Of a stretch of DNA of 64,000 nucleotides, positions 1-8,409 are shown piece after piece. Below the pieces are notes generated by a model. It had not been told where the DNA came from. It saw nothing but the letters and a program-made list of their open reading frames with translations, and ran no database searches. Source of the DNA: Blastocatellia bacterium. GTDB lineage: Bacteria; Acidobacteriota; Blastocatellia; Pyrinomonadales; Pyrinomonadaceae. Position numbers and translations under genes: made by a program. Position 1 is the stretch's first letter; each line of letters opens with the position of its first letter. The stretch spans positions 310,001 to 374,000 of the forward strand of contig PMSM01000005.1 in NCBI GenBank assembly GCA_003168335.1, given 5' to 3'.

Positions 1-2277
1 TCGTCGAACAATACCATCGGCGGCCCAAGTGCCGGCTCAGGCAACCTCATTGCATTCAATACGGGAGCGGGCGTTTCATTTTTCTCAGGTATCAATAATG
101 CTATTCTCGGAAACTCGATCCACTCCAATTTTCAACTCGGCATTGACCTATTCAGTGGTGCGTTTGGCGTCACGCCGAACGACGACAACGTTGGAGATGT
201 CGATACCGGCCCAAACAATTTACAGAACTTCCCGGTAATCACGTCCGCTGTTTCCAATGGCGGTACAACGACCATCAAAGGCACGCTTGACAGCGCTTTC
301 AGCACGCAATTCAGACTCGAATTCTTCTCGAACACGGCTGCGGACTCATCGGGCTTCGGTGAAGGCCAAACCTTCCTGGGATTTGTGAACTCAGTAACCG
401 ACGCGAGCGGCAAAGCCAGTTTTACTTTCAACGTCCCGACAGCCAATGTCGTGGGAAATTTTTTCAGCGCGACGGCGACCGATCCGAACGGCAACACTTC
501 TGAATTTGCGGCCTCGGCTTCAGGCGTCGCCAACAGCCCTGGCACTCTGCAACTCAGTACCAATTCACAGCTGAAGTTTGAAAACAGCGGGAGCTTTACG
601 ATCAATGTGACGCGCACCAATGGCAGTACCGGCACCGTGACCGTTCACTACGCAACTGCCGATGGCACTGCCAAAGCGCCTTCAGACTACACCGGCACCT
701 CCGGCACTTTGACTTTCAATGACGGTGAAACCAGCAAGCCGATCACAGTCCCGATCATTGACGACAATACGCCCGAAGGGATGGAGTCATTCACGTTGAC
801 CTTGAGCAATCCGACAGGCGGCGCAGTCCTCGGGAGTACCACTTCTGCAAATCTTTTCATTCAGGACAACGAGGACCCCACGCTCTCGATCAGCGATGTC
901 TCGCAAGCCGAGGGCAACAGCGGCACGACTGCTTTCACCTTCACCGTGACATCGTCAAACGCGATCACCAACGATGTGAGTGTAAGTTATGCGACAGGCA
1001 ATGGCACTGCGACGGCCGGCTCTGACTACCAGACGACGAGCGGTTCGTTGACTATTCTCGCGGGTCAGACCTCAAAGACGATCACCGTGCTCGTCAATGG
1101 TGATACCACGAACGAGCCGGACGAAACTTTCTTCGTCAACTTGAGCAACGCCTCCAGCGCCACGATTACGAAATCTCAGGGCGTCGGCACCATCGTCAAC
1201 GATGACGGAGTCGCACCGCCCAGCCTGCAGTTTAGCTCGGCGAACTACTCTGTTCAGGAAGATCTGCAGGCGTTGACGGTCACGGTCACGCGCTCAGGCG
1301 ACACGAGTGGTGCGGCCAGCGTAAGTTACGCAACCGTCGATGGCACGGCGACACAGAAAGGTGATTTCGAATTGGCGGTCGGCACCCTCAACTTCGCTCC
1401 CGGTGACACGAGCAAGACTTTCCAGGTGCTGATCAACGAAGACATGTATGTGGAAGGTAACGAGACGTTCGGGTTGGCGCTCACCAATGCAAGTGGCGCC
1501 TCCATCGGTCAACAGGGCACCGCTACGGTGACCATCAACGACGACGTCCCGGAATCGCTGACCAACCCGATCGATGATCCGCAGAGCTTTGTCTATATGC
1601 AGTATCACGACTTCCTGGGACGCGAGCCGGACGCCACCGGCCTGCAGAACTGGGTCAGCACGCTCGCCGGCTGTCCCAACGGGGGTTTCGGGGAATTCGA
1701 TAATCCCAATTGCGATCGGGTCCACGTCTCGGCCGGCTTCTATCTCTCAGAAGAGTTTCAGGGCCGCGGCTATTGGGCTTATCGCTTCTACCAGACTAGT
1801 CTGGGCCGGGCGCCGCTCTATAAGGAGTTCATCCCGGACATGCTTAAGGTGGGAGGATCGCAGTCGCCGCAACAAGAGGTGGTCAACAAGCAAGCCTTCA
1901 CCGATGAGTGGGTGAATCGACCGGAGTTCAAGGCCAAGTATGATGCGCTCGTCAACCCAGTGGATTACGTTAACGCATTGATGATCACGACGGGGGTGAA
2001 TCTTCCTAACCACGATGCGCTGATCAATGCCCTGCAGAACAACCAGATGACGCGGGCCCAGGTCTTACGTGAGATTGTCGAGAGCAAGGAGGTGGACGAC
2101 AAGTTCTTCGTCCAGGCGTTTGTCTCGATGCAATACTTCGGTTACTTAAGACGTGACCCGGACACCACCGGATACAACAACTGGGTGACCACGCTGACCA
2201 ATGATCCCGGAAACTATCGGCACATGATCTTCGGGTTCATCTACTCGACTGAATATCGCCAGCGTTTCGGTTTCTGA
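1..2277 (+). CDS. Calx-beta / DUF4214 surface protein, 5' truncated by window edge
   Basis: The frame is open from base 1 (before the first ATG at 385) to a TGA at 2275-2277, so the N-terminus lies outside the window. The visible start resembles the end of a right-handed beta-helix (N-L-I-x-F-N and I-x-x-N-S-I-x-x-N patterns). Three Calx-beta-like repeats follow (DNA about 550-870, 880-1210, 1225-1545) with the usual Y-A-T-x-(D/N)-G-T-A, S-D-Y and F-x-x-G-(D/E/Q)-T-S-K motifs and E-x-x-E-x-F in each. The last 230 residues look like DUF4214, with two F-x-x-x-x-(G)-R-x-P-D-x-x-G-x-x-N-W motifs. This architecture is known from secreted or surface adhesin-like proteins; the substrate is unknown. 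Family calls are by eye. A terminator hairpin follows directly. Confidence 0.85.
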   Translation, partial: SSNNTIGGPSAGSGNLIAFNTGAGVSFFSGINNAILGNSIHSNFQLGIDLFSGAFGVTPNDDNVGDVDTGPNNLQNFPVITSAVSNGGTTTIKGTLDSAFSTQFRLEFFSNTAADSSGFGEGQTFLGFVNSVTDASGKASFTFNVPTANVVGNFFSATATDPNGNTSEFAASASGVANSPGTLQLSTNSQLKFENSGSFTINVTRTNGSTGTVTVHYATADGTAKAPSDYTGTSGTLTFNDGETSKPITVPIIDDNTPEGMESFTLTLSNPTGGAVLGSTTSANLFIQDNEDPTLSISDVSQAEGNSGTTAFTFTVTSSNAITNDVSVSYATGNGTATAGSDYQTTSGSLTILAGQTSKTITVLVNGDTTNEPDETFFVNLSNASSATITKSQGVGTIVNDDGVAPPSLQFSSANYSVQEDLQALTVTVTRSGDTSGAASVSYATVDGTATQKGDFELAVGTLNFAPGDTSKTFQVLINEDMYVEGNETFGLALTNASGASIGQQGTATVTINDDVPESLTNPIDDPQSFVYMQYHDFLGREPDATGLQNWVSTLAGCPNGGFGEFDNPNCDRVHVSAGFYLSEEFQGRGYWAYRFYQTSLGRAPLYKEFIPDMLKVGGSQSPQQEVVNKQAFTDEWVNRPEFKAKYDALVNPVDYVNALMITTGVNLPNHDALINALQNNQMTRAQVLREIVESKEVDDKFFVQAFVSMQYFGYLRRDPDTTGYNNWVTTLTNDPGNYRHMIFGFIYSTEYRQRFGF

Positions 2278-2299
2278 GGAACACTAGTCTCGCACAACG

Positions 2300-2329
2300 A
2301 AAACGGCCACCCTGCGGTGGCCGTTTTTC
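2300..2329 (+). terminator. Rho-independent terminator
   Basis: A perfect 9-bp stem (ACGGCCACC at 2303-2311 with GGTGGCCGT at 2316-2324), a 4-base loop CTGC and a run of T follow the stop codon of the Calx-beta/DUF4214 gene by about 25 bases. It should separate that gene from the sigma-factor cluster. Confidence 0.9.
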
Positions 2330-2673
2330 TTGATCATAACTCGATATTTCTCACGACAGAATGTCGTCATCATGGAGACTCAACGAGAATTAACACCAGA
2401 AACCAAGTCATAGGATGGCCCCTGAGGGCTTGGCGGATAGCTGCAAAAGGGAGCGACGGACTGCTGACTGTTGCCTGGCAGCCTCTCTGACCAGGGGACG
2501 ACCCTTCTTTACTTGGTTCGTGGCTAATCGCTATCCGGATCGAGTCAATCGGAAAGTCGAGGTTAATATGACACCCACTTGACGTGAGCTCGAATAACGG
2601 CATATTGATGCTAACCACCAGAAGTCTTATGCTCTCGAACGGCAACAGACATTGGTTTAGGACTGATCAGATA
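2330..2673. other. Intergenic stretch upstream of the sigma factor gene
   Basis: About 340 bases between the terminator and the chosen sigma-factor start. No convincing gene is visible on either strand; the reading frame of the sigma factor extends upstream to a GTG at 2584, but that extension has no recognisable domain. It presumably holds the sigma-factor promoter. I did not find here the bipartite element present at 3295, 7578 and 8364. Confidence 0.5.
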
Positions 2674-3297
2674 ATGAATGAGCCTTCCGTGAAAAAGGTC
2701 GAGCAGAAGAAGAACTGGACTCTTACTCCGCATGCATTTAAGCGGCTACTCGATTGGCTGGATGAAGGCACAAGTCCCGAAGGCGAAAAATACCTCGAGA
2801 TGCGGCGGCGTTTGACAGCTTACTTCGACCGCAAGAACTGCCCGGCGCCGGACGAACTGACGGACGAAACTTTGAACCGCGTGGCTCGCCGCCTGGAAGA
2901 AGAGGGCAATATCGTCAGCGAGACTCCGGCCCGTTATTGTTACATCGTGGCTCGCTTTGTGTTTTTGGAATACTTGCGCGAGCGGAACGATGAAGTACCA
3001 CTCGACGCAATCAACGGTCTCGCCGCCACGAACCAGCCCGCGGTGTCTGGGGCCGAGGATGAAAGCTTCCACCGCGAGCGCCTGCTGGCTTGCCTGGATC
3101 ACTGCACTGAAAAGTTGGATCCGACGCATCGCGAACTCATCGTCCGCTACTATTATGGTGAACAACGAATCAAGATCGACAACCGACTCGCTCTGGCAAA
3201 ACATTTGGGAATAACGGTGAATGCGTTGAGCATCCGCGCGTGTCGCATACGCGATAAGCTTGAGGTCTGCGTCAGAGAGTGTGCTCGTCCGGAATGA
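2674..3297 (+). CDS. ECF-like sigma-70 family RNA polymerase sigma factor
   Basis: A 207-residue protein from ATG 2674. The middle (about residues 60-110, R-Y-C-Y-I-V-A-R-F-V-F-L-E-Y-L-R-E) resembles sigma region 2, and the last 70 residues (L-D-P-T-H-R-E-L-I-V-R-Y-Y-Y-G-E then L-A-K-H-L-G-I-T-x-N-A-L) resemble the region 4 helix-turn-helix. This type is often found in Acidobacteriota beside anti-sigma-like and CHAT/TPR genes, as here. The frame runs upstream to a GTG at 2584 but that extension lacks domain similarity, so ATG 2674 is preferred. It probably drives the three matching promoter elements at 3295, 7578 and 8364; the first overlaps its own stop codon. The exact ECF group is unknown. 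Confidence 0.8.
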   Translation: MNEPSVKKVEQKKNWTLTPHAFKRLLDWLDEGTSPEGEKYLEMRRRLTAYFDRKNCPAPDELTDETLNRVARRLEEEGNIVSETPARYCYIVARFVFLEYLRERNDEVPLDAINGLAATNQPAVSGAEDESFHRERLLACLDHCTEKLDPTHRELIVRYYYGEQRIKIDNRLALAKHLGITVNALSIRACRIRDKLEVCVRECARPE

Positions 3298-3320
3298 AAT
3301 GTTTTTCTCGGTTTGTCTAA
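3295..3320 (+). promoter_or_regulatory. Candidate ECF-sigma promoter, copy 1
   Basis: TGAAAT at 3295-3300, a T-run at 3302-3306 and GTCTAA at 3315-3320. The same two-part element with the same 20-base offset occurs at 7578 and 8364. The upstream half overlaps the sigma gene's stop codon. A transcript from here would begin near 3328, so the TTG at 3313 cannot be the start of the next gene and ATG 3349 is used. The layout (TGAAA, T-tract, GTCT) resembles known ECF promoters such as those of SigW/SigX-type factors. Confidence 0.65.
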
Positions 3321-3348
3321 AAGAGTTGGAAGCAGTGTAAGTTCGAAA

Positions 3349-4350
3349 ATGAGCGAAGCGACCTACAACGAACAAGCAATGGCCGATTACCTGCTCGGCT
3401 GTCTACCCGGCGCGGAAGCTGAGCGATACGATGAATTGAGTGTCGCTGACGATGAGTTTGTGGCCGCCCTCAGCGCCTGCGAGAGGGATCTGGTTGACGC
3501 TTACGTGCAGGGAGAGCTTGCCGGACGGGCGCTGGAGCAGTTCAGGTTACATTATCTCGTTTCGCCGCTTAGGCGCGACAAGGTCGCCTTCGCGAAAGCG
3601 TTGCAGGCCTGTGCGGAACGCGGTGCGGCAGATGTCCGAAGCAAAGATGCAACCGATGGCGCGCTCAGACAAGGATGGTTCGCGGCGTTGAGCACGTTCC
3701 TCGCGCCGAGACCGGCATTGCAATGGGGCCTTGCCGCTGGCGTACTGATCCTGCTCGTTGCTGGCGGCTGGTTTATGATCGACAATCTGCGACTGCGTCA
3801 ACAGATGTCTCAGGCGCAGATCCGGCGAGATGAACTGCAGCAGCGCGAACAAGCATTGCAGCAGCAACTGGAAGCTGAACACGCAGCGAACTCAAGAGCC
3901 GAACAGGAACTGGCGCAAGTGCGCGCGGAGCGCGAGCGTTTGGACCAGGAATTAAAGCAGCAAAATGGGCAGGAACGGACGACGCAGCCGCCATCACTTC
4001 CAGGCCAAACCAGCATCGCTTCCTTCATTCTTACCCCGGGGCTGCGCGGTGTGGGGCAAATCCAGATACTTTCTATTCCGCCTGGCTCCCGTCGCGTGGC
4101 GTTGCAGCTAAACCTCGAACCCAATGATTACCAGGCTTACCGCATGGCCTTGATCGATCAATCCAATCATCAAACCCTTTGGCAAAGTGGCAGACTCAGC
4201 GCCCACTCTGGAGACAGCGGCAAAGCCGTCAGCGTCAATTTTTCCTCTGGTCTGCTCAAGCCTCAAACCTACGTCATACAAGTCTCTGGTGTTTCCGCGA
4301 ACGGCAAGATCGAAGTGATGAGTGACTATCCGTTCAAAGTCGTGAAATAA
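3349..4350 (+). CDS. Membrane anti-sigma-like regulator with coiled coil
   Basis: A 333-residue protein. The N-terminal 90 residues (Y-L-L-G-C-L-P-G-A-E-A-E-R-Y-D-E ... C-E-R-D-L-V-D-A-Y-V-Q-G-E-L) match the cytoplasmic module commonly found next to this sigma type, but lack the H-x3-C-x2-C zinc site of classical ZAS anti-sigmas. One transmembrane helix follows (W-G-L-A-A-G-V-L-I-L-L-V-A-G-G, about residues 125-145), then a Gln/Glu/Arg-rich coiled coil (about 150-210) and a beta-rich exported C-terminal domain (about 225-333). Position directly after the sigma gene and topology suggest it holds the sigma factor at the membrane and senses an envelope signal; that role is inferred. Confidence 0.65.
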   Translation: MSEATYNEQAMADYLLGCLPGAEAERYDELSVADDEFVAALSACERDLVDAYVQGELAGRALEQFRLHYLVSPLRRDKVAFAKALQACAERGAADVRSKDATDGALRQGWFAALSTFLAPRPALQWGLAAGVLILLVAGGWFMIDNLRLRQQMSQAQIRRDELQQREQALQQQLEAEHAANSRAEQELAQVRAERERLDQELKQQNGQERTTQPPSLPGQTSIASFILTPGLRGVGQIQILSIPPGSRRVALQLNLEPNDYQAYRMALIDQSNHQTLWQSGRLSAHSGDSGKAVSVNFSSGLLKPQTYVIQVSGVSANGKIEVMSDYPFKVVK

Positions 4351-4396
4351 TAGCGCCTCAACCCGACAGCCAATCTGGCAAGCACTGGGGCGCCAT

Positions 4397-7300
4397 ATGT
4401 TCAAGCGAATCGTCGATCACCCACAACCAAAGATATCGACCCGCAGAAGTCGGCGGTTTTTCGCGCTGTTCCTGATGACGTGCGGGCTTCAAGTCGCTCA
4501 CCCCACCACCATCAGAGCGCAAGGGCTCGATAGCGGAGCACAAAGTCCACCGGCAGCCACGGCACTTGAGTTGGGCAAGCCGATTGAGAGTGAAATCACC
4601 GGTGGACAGACGCAGAGCTATCAAATTACGCTGGCCAAAGATCAATTCGTCGACGTGACTATTCAACGCCGCGGGATCGCTGTGGTCGAGCAATTGTCCG
4701 CACCGGACGGCAAATCTATTGCGAGATTCGTTTCGGAGTGGCGTCCGGAGGTGACGGAGAGGGTCGCGTTTGTCGCCGAAACAGCCGGCGCGTACCGACT
4801 GGATGTCAGAGCGACCATTAGAGGATCCGTCGGCCGCTATGAGATTCAGATCGCGGAAATCCGCGCGGCGACTGAACATGATCGCTTGCTGCATGAGGCC
4901 CACCGCCTTAGCACCGAAGCCTCCACCCTCGGAACTGCTGGAAAGTATCAAGAGGCGGCTTCATTGGCGGCGCGGGCAGTCGGGTTAGCTGAAAAAGTGC
5001 TGGGGCCGAATGACGGCTTTGTCGGTTATCTACTTAATGATCTGGGAGCCTTCCAACGGAACGGAGGAGAGTATGTGAAGGCTGAAGCGACACTCCAACG
5101 CGCGCTGGAGGTCAATGAGAAAGCGCTGGGCCCGGACCATACGCAGACTGCTGACTCTCGGAACCGGCTTGGCTTGGTCTACCGATCGATGAACGATTAC
5201 CCAAAGGCAGAACGGCTGTTGCGGCAATCACTGGAGATTACCGAGCGAACCCTGGGTCCGGAACATCCGAGAGTGGTGGCGTTTCTGGACAACCTCGAGG
5301 CGGTTGAGTTCGACCTGGGTGATCTGACGCAAGCTGAACATGATCTCGAACGCGCGATAGCCATTGCCGAAAAAATACTCGAGCCCGATAGCGTTGATAA
5401 GGCAAGGCTACTCAACAATCTTGGGAATCTCTATCGCGCCCGAGGCGACTATGCGCGCGCCGAGCCACTGTTACTGCGGGCGCTGGCGATTTATGAAAAG
5501 AAGTTCGGTCTGGAGAACCCCAGGGTCGGTGACACACTGCAAAACCTGGGGATCATCGCGCGACAAAGAAAAGACTACGCGCGGGCCGTGGAGTTGTACC
5601 AACGAGCTTTGGCGATCAGAGAAAAGACGGTCGGACCGGAGCACCCAAATGTCGCGGCCCTGCAGAATAACATCGCCAATATCTATCACGCCCAACACGA
5701 CTATGCGAAAGCCCTCGAGCTGCAACAACGTGCGCTCCGCATCGCTGAAAAAGCCGTCGGCCCGTACCACGGCCTAACCCTGACCTTGCTGGCAAATATT
5801 GCCAGGACTTATATGGCCATGGGCGACATCACCAGCGCCATTCAATTTCAGGCCCGCGCAGAGACGGGCCAGGAAGTTGCCGTCGCTTTGGATTTAGTTG
5901 TTGGTTCTGAACGTCAAAAGCTTGCTTACGTCGACGACCTCGCTGAATCTTCCGCGCGCACCATCTCTTTGAATCTCAGCTTCGCGCCGAATGATCCAGG
6001 GGCAGCTAATCTGGCCACGCTGGTCCTGTTGCAGCGTAAAGGGCTGGTCCTTGACGCGATGTCCGACAGCTTCAATGCGCTGCGCCAACGATCGAATCCC
6101 GAAGATCAGAAACTACTTGACCAGTTGAATTCAACCGTCGCGAGGCTGGCCAAGCTGGCGCTCGACGGGCCGGGAAAGATGGAGCGCGAGGAATATCGGA
6201 AGGAACTCACGTCACAGGAAGAAGAAAAAGAAAAACTTGAAGCCGAAATCAGCGAACGTAGCGCAGAATTTCGCGCCCGGTCACAGACGGTTACGCTGGC
6301 GGCGATCCAGGCCGCCATTCCGACGAGTGCCGCGCTGATTGAATTCGCCACCTATCGCCCGTTCGATCCAAAGGCGGTTAACAATGACGAAGCCTTCGGC
6401 CAACCTCACTATGTTGCTTACGTCTTGCGCCGAGAGGGAGCGGCTCAGGGGAAGGACCTGGGTGACGCAAAAGCGATTGACAATGCGGTTGACGCCTGGC
6501 GCCAGGCGCTGCGCGACCCGCAACGCAAGGATGCACAACAACTCGCACGCGCCGTTGACGAGAAAGTGATGCGACCCGTCCGTGCGCTGCTCGGAGATGC
6601 GACACAACTGATCGTCTCACCCGACGGAGAGTTGAACCTGATTCCGCTGGCGGCCCTGGTTGACGAGCAGGGGCATTATTTGATCGAGCATTACTCTTTG
6701 AGCTATCTGACCAGCGGACGCGATCTTCTGCGCATGCGGGTGGCGCGCGAAAGCAGGAGCAGCCCTTTGGTTGTAGCCAACCCATCGTTTGGTGAGCCCG
6801 CAACCGAGCTGTTCGCAAAGACGAATGCCGGTGTGAAATCGACGACACGAAACAGCCGGCGCCGCAGCATCACGATTGGAAACGATTTGTCCGAAGTTTA
6901 CTTCGCGCCGCTGGACGGCACATCGCTGGAAGCGCAATCAATCCGGGCGCTCTTTCCCGACGCGAGCGTTTTGACCGGTGCTGAAGCGACAGAATCTGCT
7001 GTCAAACAAGTCAAAGCGCCGCGCATTCTGCACCTCGCCACCCATGGCTTCTTCCTGGCGGCACCGGCGACGGCAGCGATCGGATCTCCACCGCCTGGAG
7101 AGCGAAGTATCAACGCCAGCGCTGAGATCGAGAATCCGTTATTACGTTCGGGTCTCGCTTTCTCCGGAGCCAATCTTCGCCACGGCAGCAATAACGATGA
7201 TGGAATTCTTACTGCACTTGAAGCCTCAGGCCTGAATCTGTGGGGTACGAAACTGGTCGTCTTGTCTGCTTGCGATACCGGCGTTGGCGAAGTGCGAAAC

Positions 7301-7564
7301 GGCGAAGGCGTTTATGGTTTGCGCCGCGCTTTCGTTTTGGCCGGCGCCGAATCTCTGGTCATGAGCCTCTGGCCGATCAGCGATTTCACGACCCGCGCAT
7401 TAATGACCAACTATTATCGAAACCTCAAACAAGGCATGGGCCGCGGCGAAGCGCTGCGGCAAGTGCAACTTGGCATGCTCAAGCGAAACCCGAACCTCCA
7501 TCCCTTCTATTGGGCCAACTTCATTCAATCCGGCGACTGGACCAACCTCGATGACAAGCGCTGA
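4397..7564 (+). CDS. Exported TPR-CHAT domain protein (caspase-like peptidase fold)
   Basis: A 1055-residue protein. An arginine-rich start and a hydrophobic segment ending I-R-A-Q-G (about residues 20-42) form a signal peptide. Residues about 60-150 look like a beta-sandwich pre-peptidase-like domain. About seven tetratricopeptide repeats of the 42-residue kinesin-light-chain type (A-L-x-I-x-E-K-x-L-G-P-x-H-P) span about 165-470. A helical linker with a charged coiled coil (about 570-640) leads to a C-terminal CHAT domain with the catalytic pair His883 (H-L-A-T-H-G-F-F) and Cys959 (S-A-C-D-T-G). CHAT proteins are C14-like peptidases, some acting in defence or cell death; an exported one beside a sigma/anti-sigma pair points to an envelope role, not established. 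The start ATG has only a weak GGGG upstream. Confidence 0.85.
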   Translation: MFKRIVDHPQPKISTRRSRRFFALFLMTCGLQVAHPTTIRAQGLDSGAQSPPAATALELGKPIESEITGGQTQSYQITLAKDQFVDVTIQRRGIAVVEQLSAPDGKSIARFVSEWRPEVTERVAFVAETAGAYRLDVRATIRGSVGRYEIQIAEIRAATEHDRLLHEAHRLSTEASTLGTAGKYQEAASLAARAVGLAEKVLGPNDGFVGYLLNDLGAFQRNGGEYVKAEATLQRALEVNEKALGPDHTQTADSRNRLGLVYRSMNDYPKAERLLRQSLEITERTLGPEHPRVVAFLDNLEAVEFDLGDLTQAEHDLERAIAIAEKILEPDSVDKARLLNNLGNLYRARGDYARAEPLLLRALAIYEKKFGLENPRVGDTLQNLGIIARQRKDYARAVELYQRALAIREKTVGPEHPNVAALQNNIANIYHAQHDYAKALELQQRALRIAEKAVGPYHGLTLTLLANIARTYMAMGDITSAIQFQARAETGQEVAVALDLVVGSERQKLAYVDDLAESSARTISLNLSFAPNDPGAANLATLVLLQRKGLVLDAMSDSFNALRQRSNPEDQKLLDQLNSTVARLAKLALDGPGKMEREEYRKELTSQEEEKEKLEAEISERSAEFRARSQTVTLAAIQAAIPTSAALIEFATYRPFDPKAVNNDEAFGQPHYVAYVLRREGAAQGKDLGDAKAIDNAVDAWRQALRDPQRKDAQQLARAVDEKVMRPVRALLGDATQLIVSPDGELNLIPLAALVDEQGHYLIEHYSLSYLTSGRDLLRMRVARESRSSPLVVANPSFGEPATELFAKTNAGVKSTTRNSRRRSITIGNDLSEVYFAPLDGTSLEAQSIRALFPDASVLTGAEATESAVKQVKAPRILHLATHGFFLAAPATAAIGSPPPGERSINASAEIENPLLRSGLAFSGANLRHGSNNDDGILTALEASGLNLWGTKLVVLSACDTGVGEVRNGEGVYGLRRAFVLAGAESLVMSLWPISDFTTRALMTNYYRNLKQGMGRGEALRQVQLGMLKRNPNLHPFYWANFIQSGDWTNLDDKR

Positions 7565-7577
7565 TTCTGTAGTGCGC

Positions 7578-7603
7578 TGAAAGGTTTTTCTCAAACGCTC
7601 TTA
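7578..7603 (+). promoter_or_regulatory. Candidate ECF-sigma promoter, copy 2
   Basis: TGAAAG at 7578-7583, T-run 7585-7589 and CTCTTA at 7598-7603, the same 20-base offset as copies at 3295 and 8364. Transcription would begin close to 7610, making the ATG at 7609 unlikely as a start and favouring ATG 7669, which has its own ribosome site. Confidence 0.6.
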
Positions 7604-7668
7604 CCAACATGAAGAAGCGAGAAACGGAAGTTCTACCCAGAACTGGAAGATCACTCGAGGTGCGATCC

Positions 7669-8298
7669 ATGGCATTGAAGATTGGGGTTCTCTTTTGCGT
7701 TAGTTTGGTTGTCGTGTGCTGCTGCGGCTACCAACTGCCGAACTCTGATTCGCAATTCCAGTTGCCGTCCGCGGCGCCGCTCCAGAACCCGCCGCCGACT
7801 CCCGAACCTACGCCGGCCGAGGACTCTGCACGCTACGTCGCCTGGATGGAGAAGCAAGGAAAACCGCTTACCGATAAACCCCACGAGGTTGTGTCGCTGC
7901 GCCTCGGTGATTGGGGCTTTTTCTATCACGGCGATCGGCCCGTCGGCAGTTGGAGGCCGCTTATGGACAGAACCGCCGTTGATCGTTCGGGCCACGCCGT
8001 GACGGAGACTGAAAATGGCGACTGGTTCGCTTTGCTCAGCACCAGCGGTCTGGACGCCGCCAGCGCTCTCAAACGAGTTGCCTGGCTGTTCAACGCCGAT
8101 GGTCTCGTCCCCACCGCTGAACCCCGAACCGCAAGACGAGACAAGCTTACCGCACCGGCGTTAACCACTAGAGATGGCGCCATCACATTCCAGGGCTGGT
8201 GCGAGGCGCACTCGGACCCGCCGTACGAAATGCGAATCACGATCGTCGCCGCCACCAAGGGAACCAAGCTGGTCGTCGACTCCGCTGGTAAACTGTAA
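7669..8298 (+). CDS. Small exported protein of unknown function, possible lipoprotein
   Basis: A 209-residue protein from ATG 7669, which has GAGG 8 bases upstream (7656-7659). An in-frame ATG at 7609 would sit at the predicted transcription start. Residues 1-20 form a hydrophobic signal segment ending V-V-V-C-C-C-G, reminiscent of but not a perfect lipobox, so lipid anchoring is uncertain. A Pro-rich linker follows (T-P-E-P-T-P) and then a globular region with no family I recognise. It is preceded by the shared ECF-type promoter, so it probably belongs to the same regulon as the anti-sigma-like gene and the next gene. Confidence 0.7.
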   Translation: MALKIGVLFCVSLVVVCCCGYQLPNSDSQFQLPSAAPLQNPPPTPEPTPAEDSARYVAWMEKQGKPLTDKPHEVVSLRLGDWGFFYHGDRPVGSWRPLMDRTAVDRSGHAVTETENGDWFALLSTSGLDAASALKRVAWLFNADGLVPTAEPRTARRDKLTAPALTTRDGAITFQGWCEAHSDPPYEMRITIVAATKGTKLVVDSAGKL

Positions 8299-8363
8299 TC
8301 AGCCGAATCTAAAGTCGGCACATTGTGAGAAGGGCTCTGGGCAGAGTCCTCATCTTCCGCGCG

Positions 8364-8389
8364 TGAAATGTTTTTCCTGAATTGTCTTA
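8364..8389 (+). promoter_or_regulatory. Candidate ECF-sigma promoter, copy 3
   Basis: TGAAAT at 8364-8369, T-run 8371-8375 and GTCTTA at 8384-8389. The block TGAAATGTTTTTC is identical to that at 3295 and the 20-base offset is the same in all three copies. It shows that the ATG at 8368, inside the upstream half-element, is not the start of the following gene. Confidence 0.65.
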
Positions 8390-8409
8390 TCCAGACACAG
8401 GAGGGAAAA

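Noticed and set aside
1294-1725. Minus-strand frame opposite the Calx-beta gene
   Set aside because: No domain, no ribosome site, fully covered by a repeat-bearing plus-strand gene.
3313-3348. TTG start of the anti-sigma-like gene
   Set aside because: It falls within the spacer/-10 half of the candidate promoter at 3295-3320, so it would not be transcribed.
8368-8409. Upstream ATG of the secreted protein at 8410
   Set aside because: It lies inside the TGAAAT half-element; ATG 8410 has a strong GGAGGG and starts a proper signal peptide.
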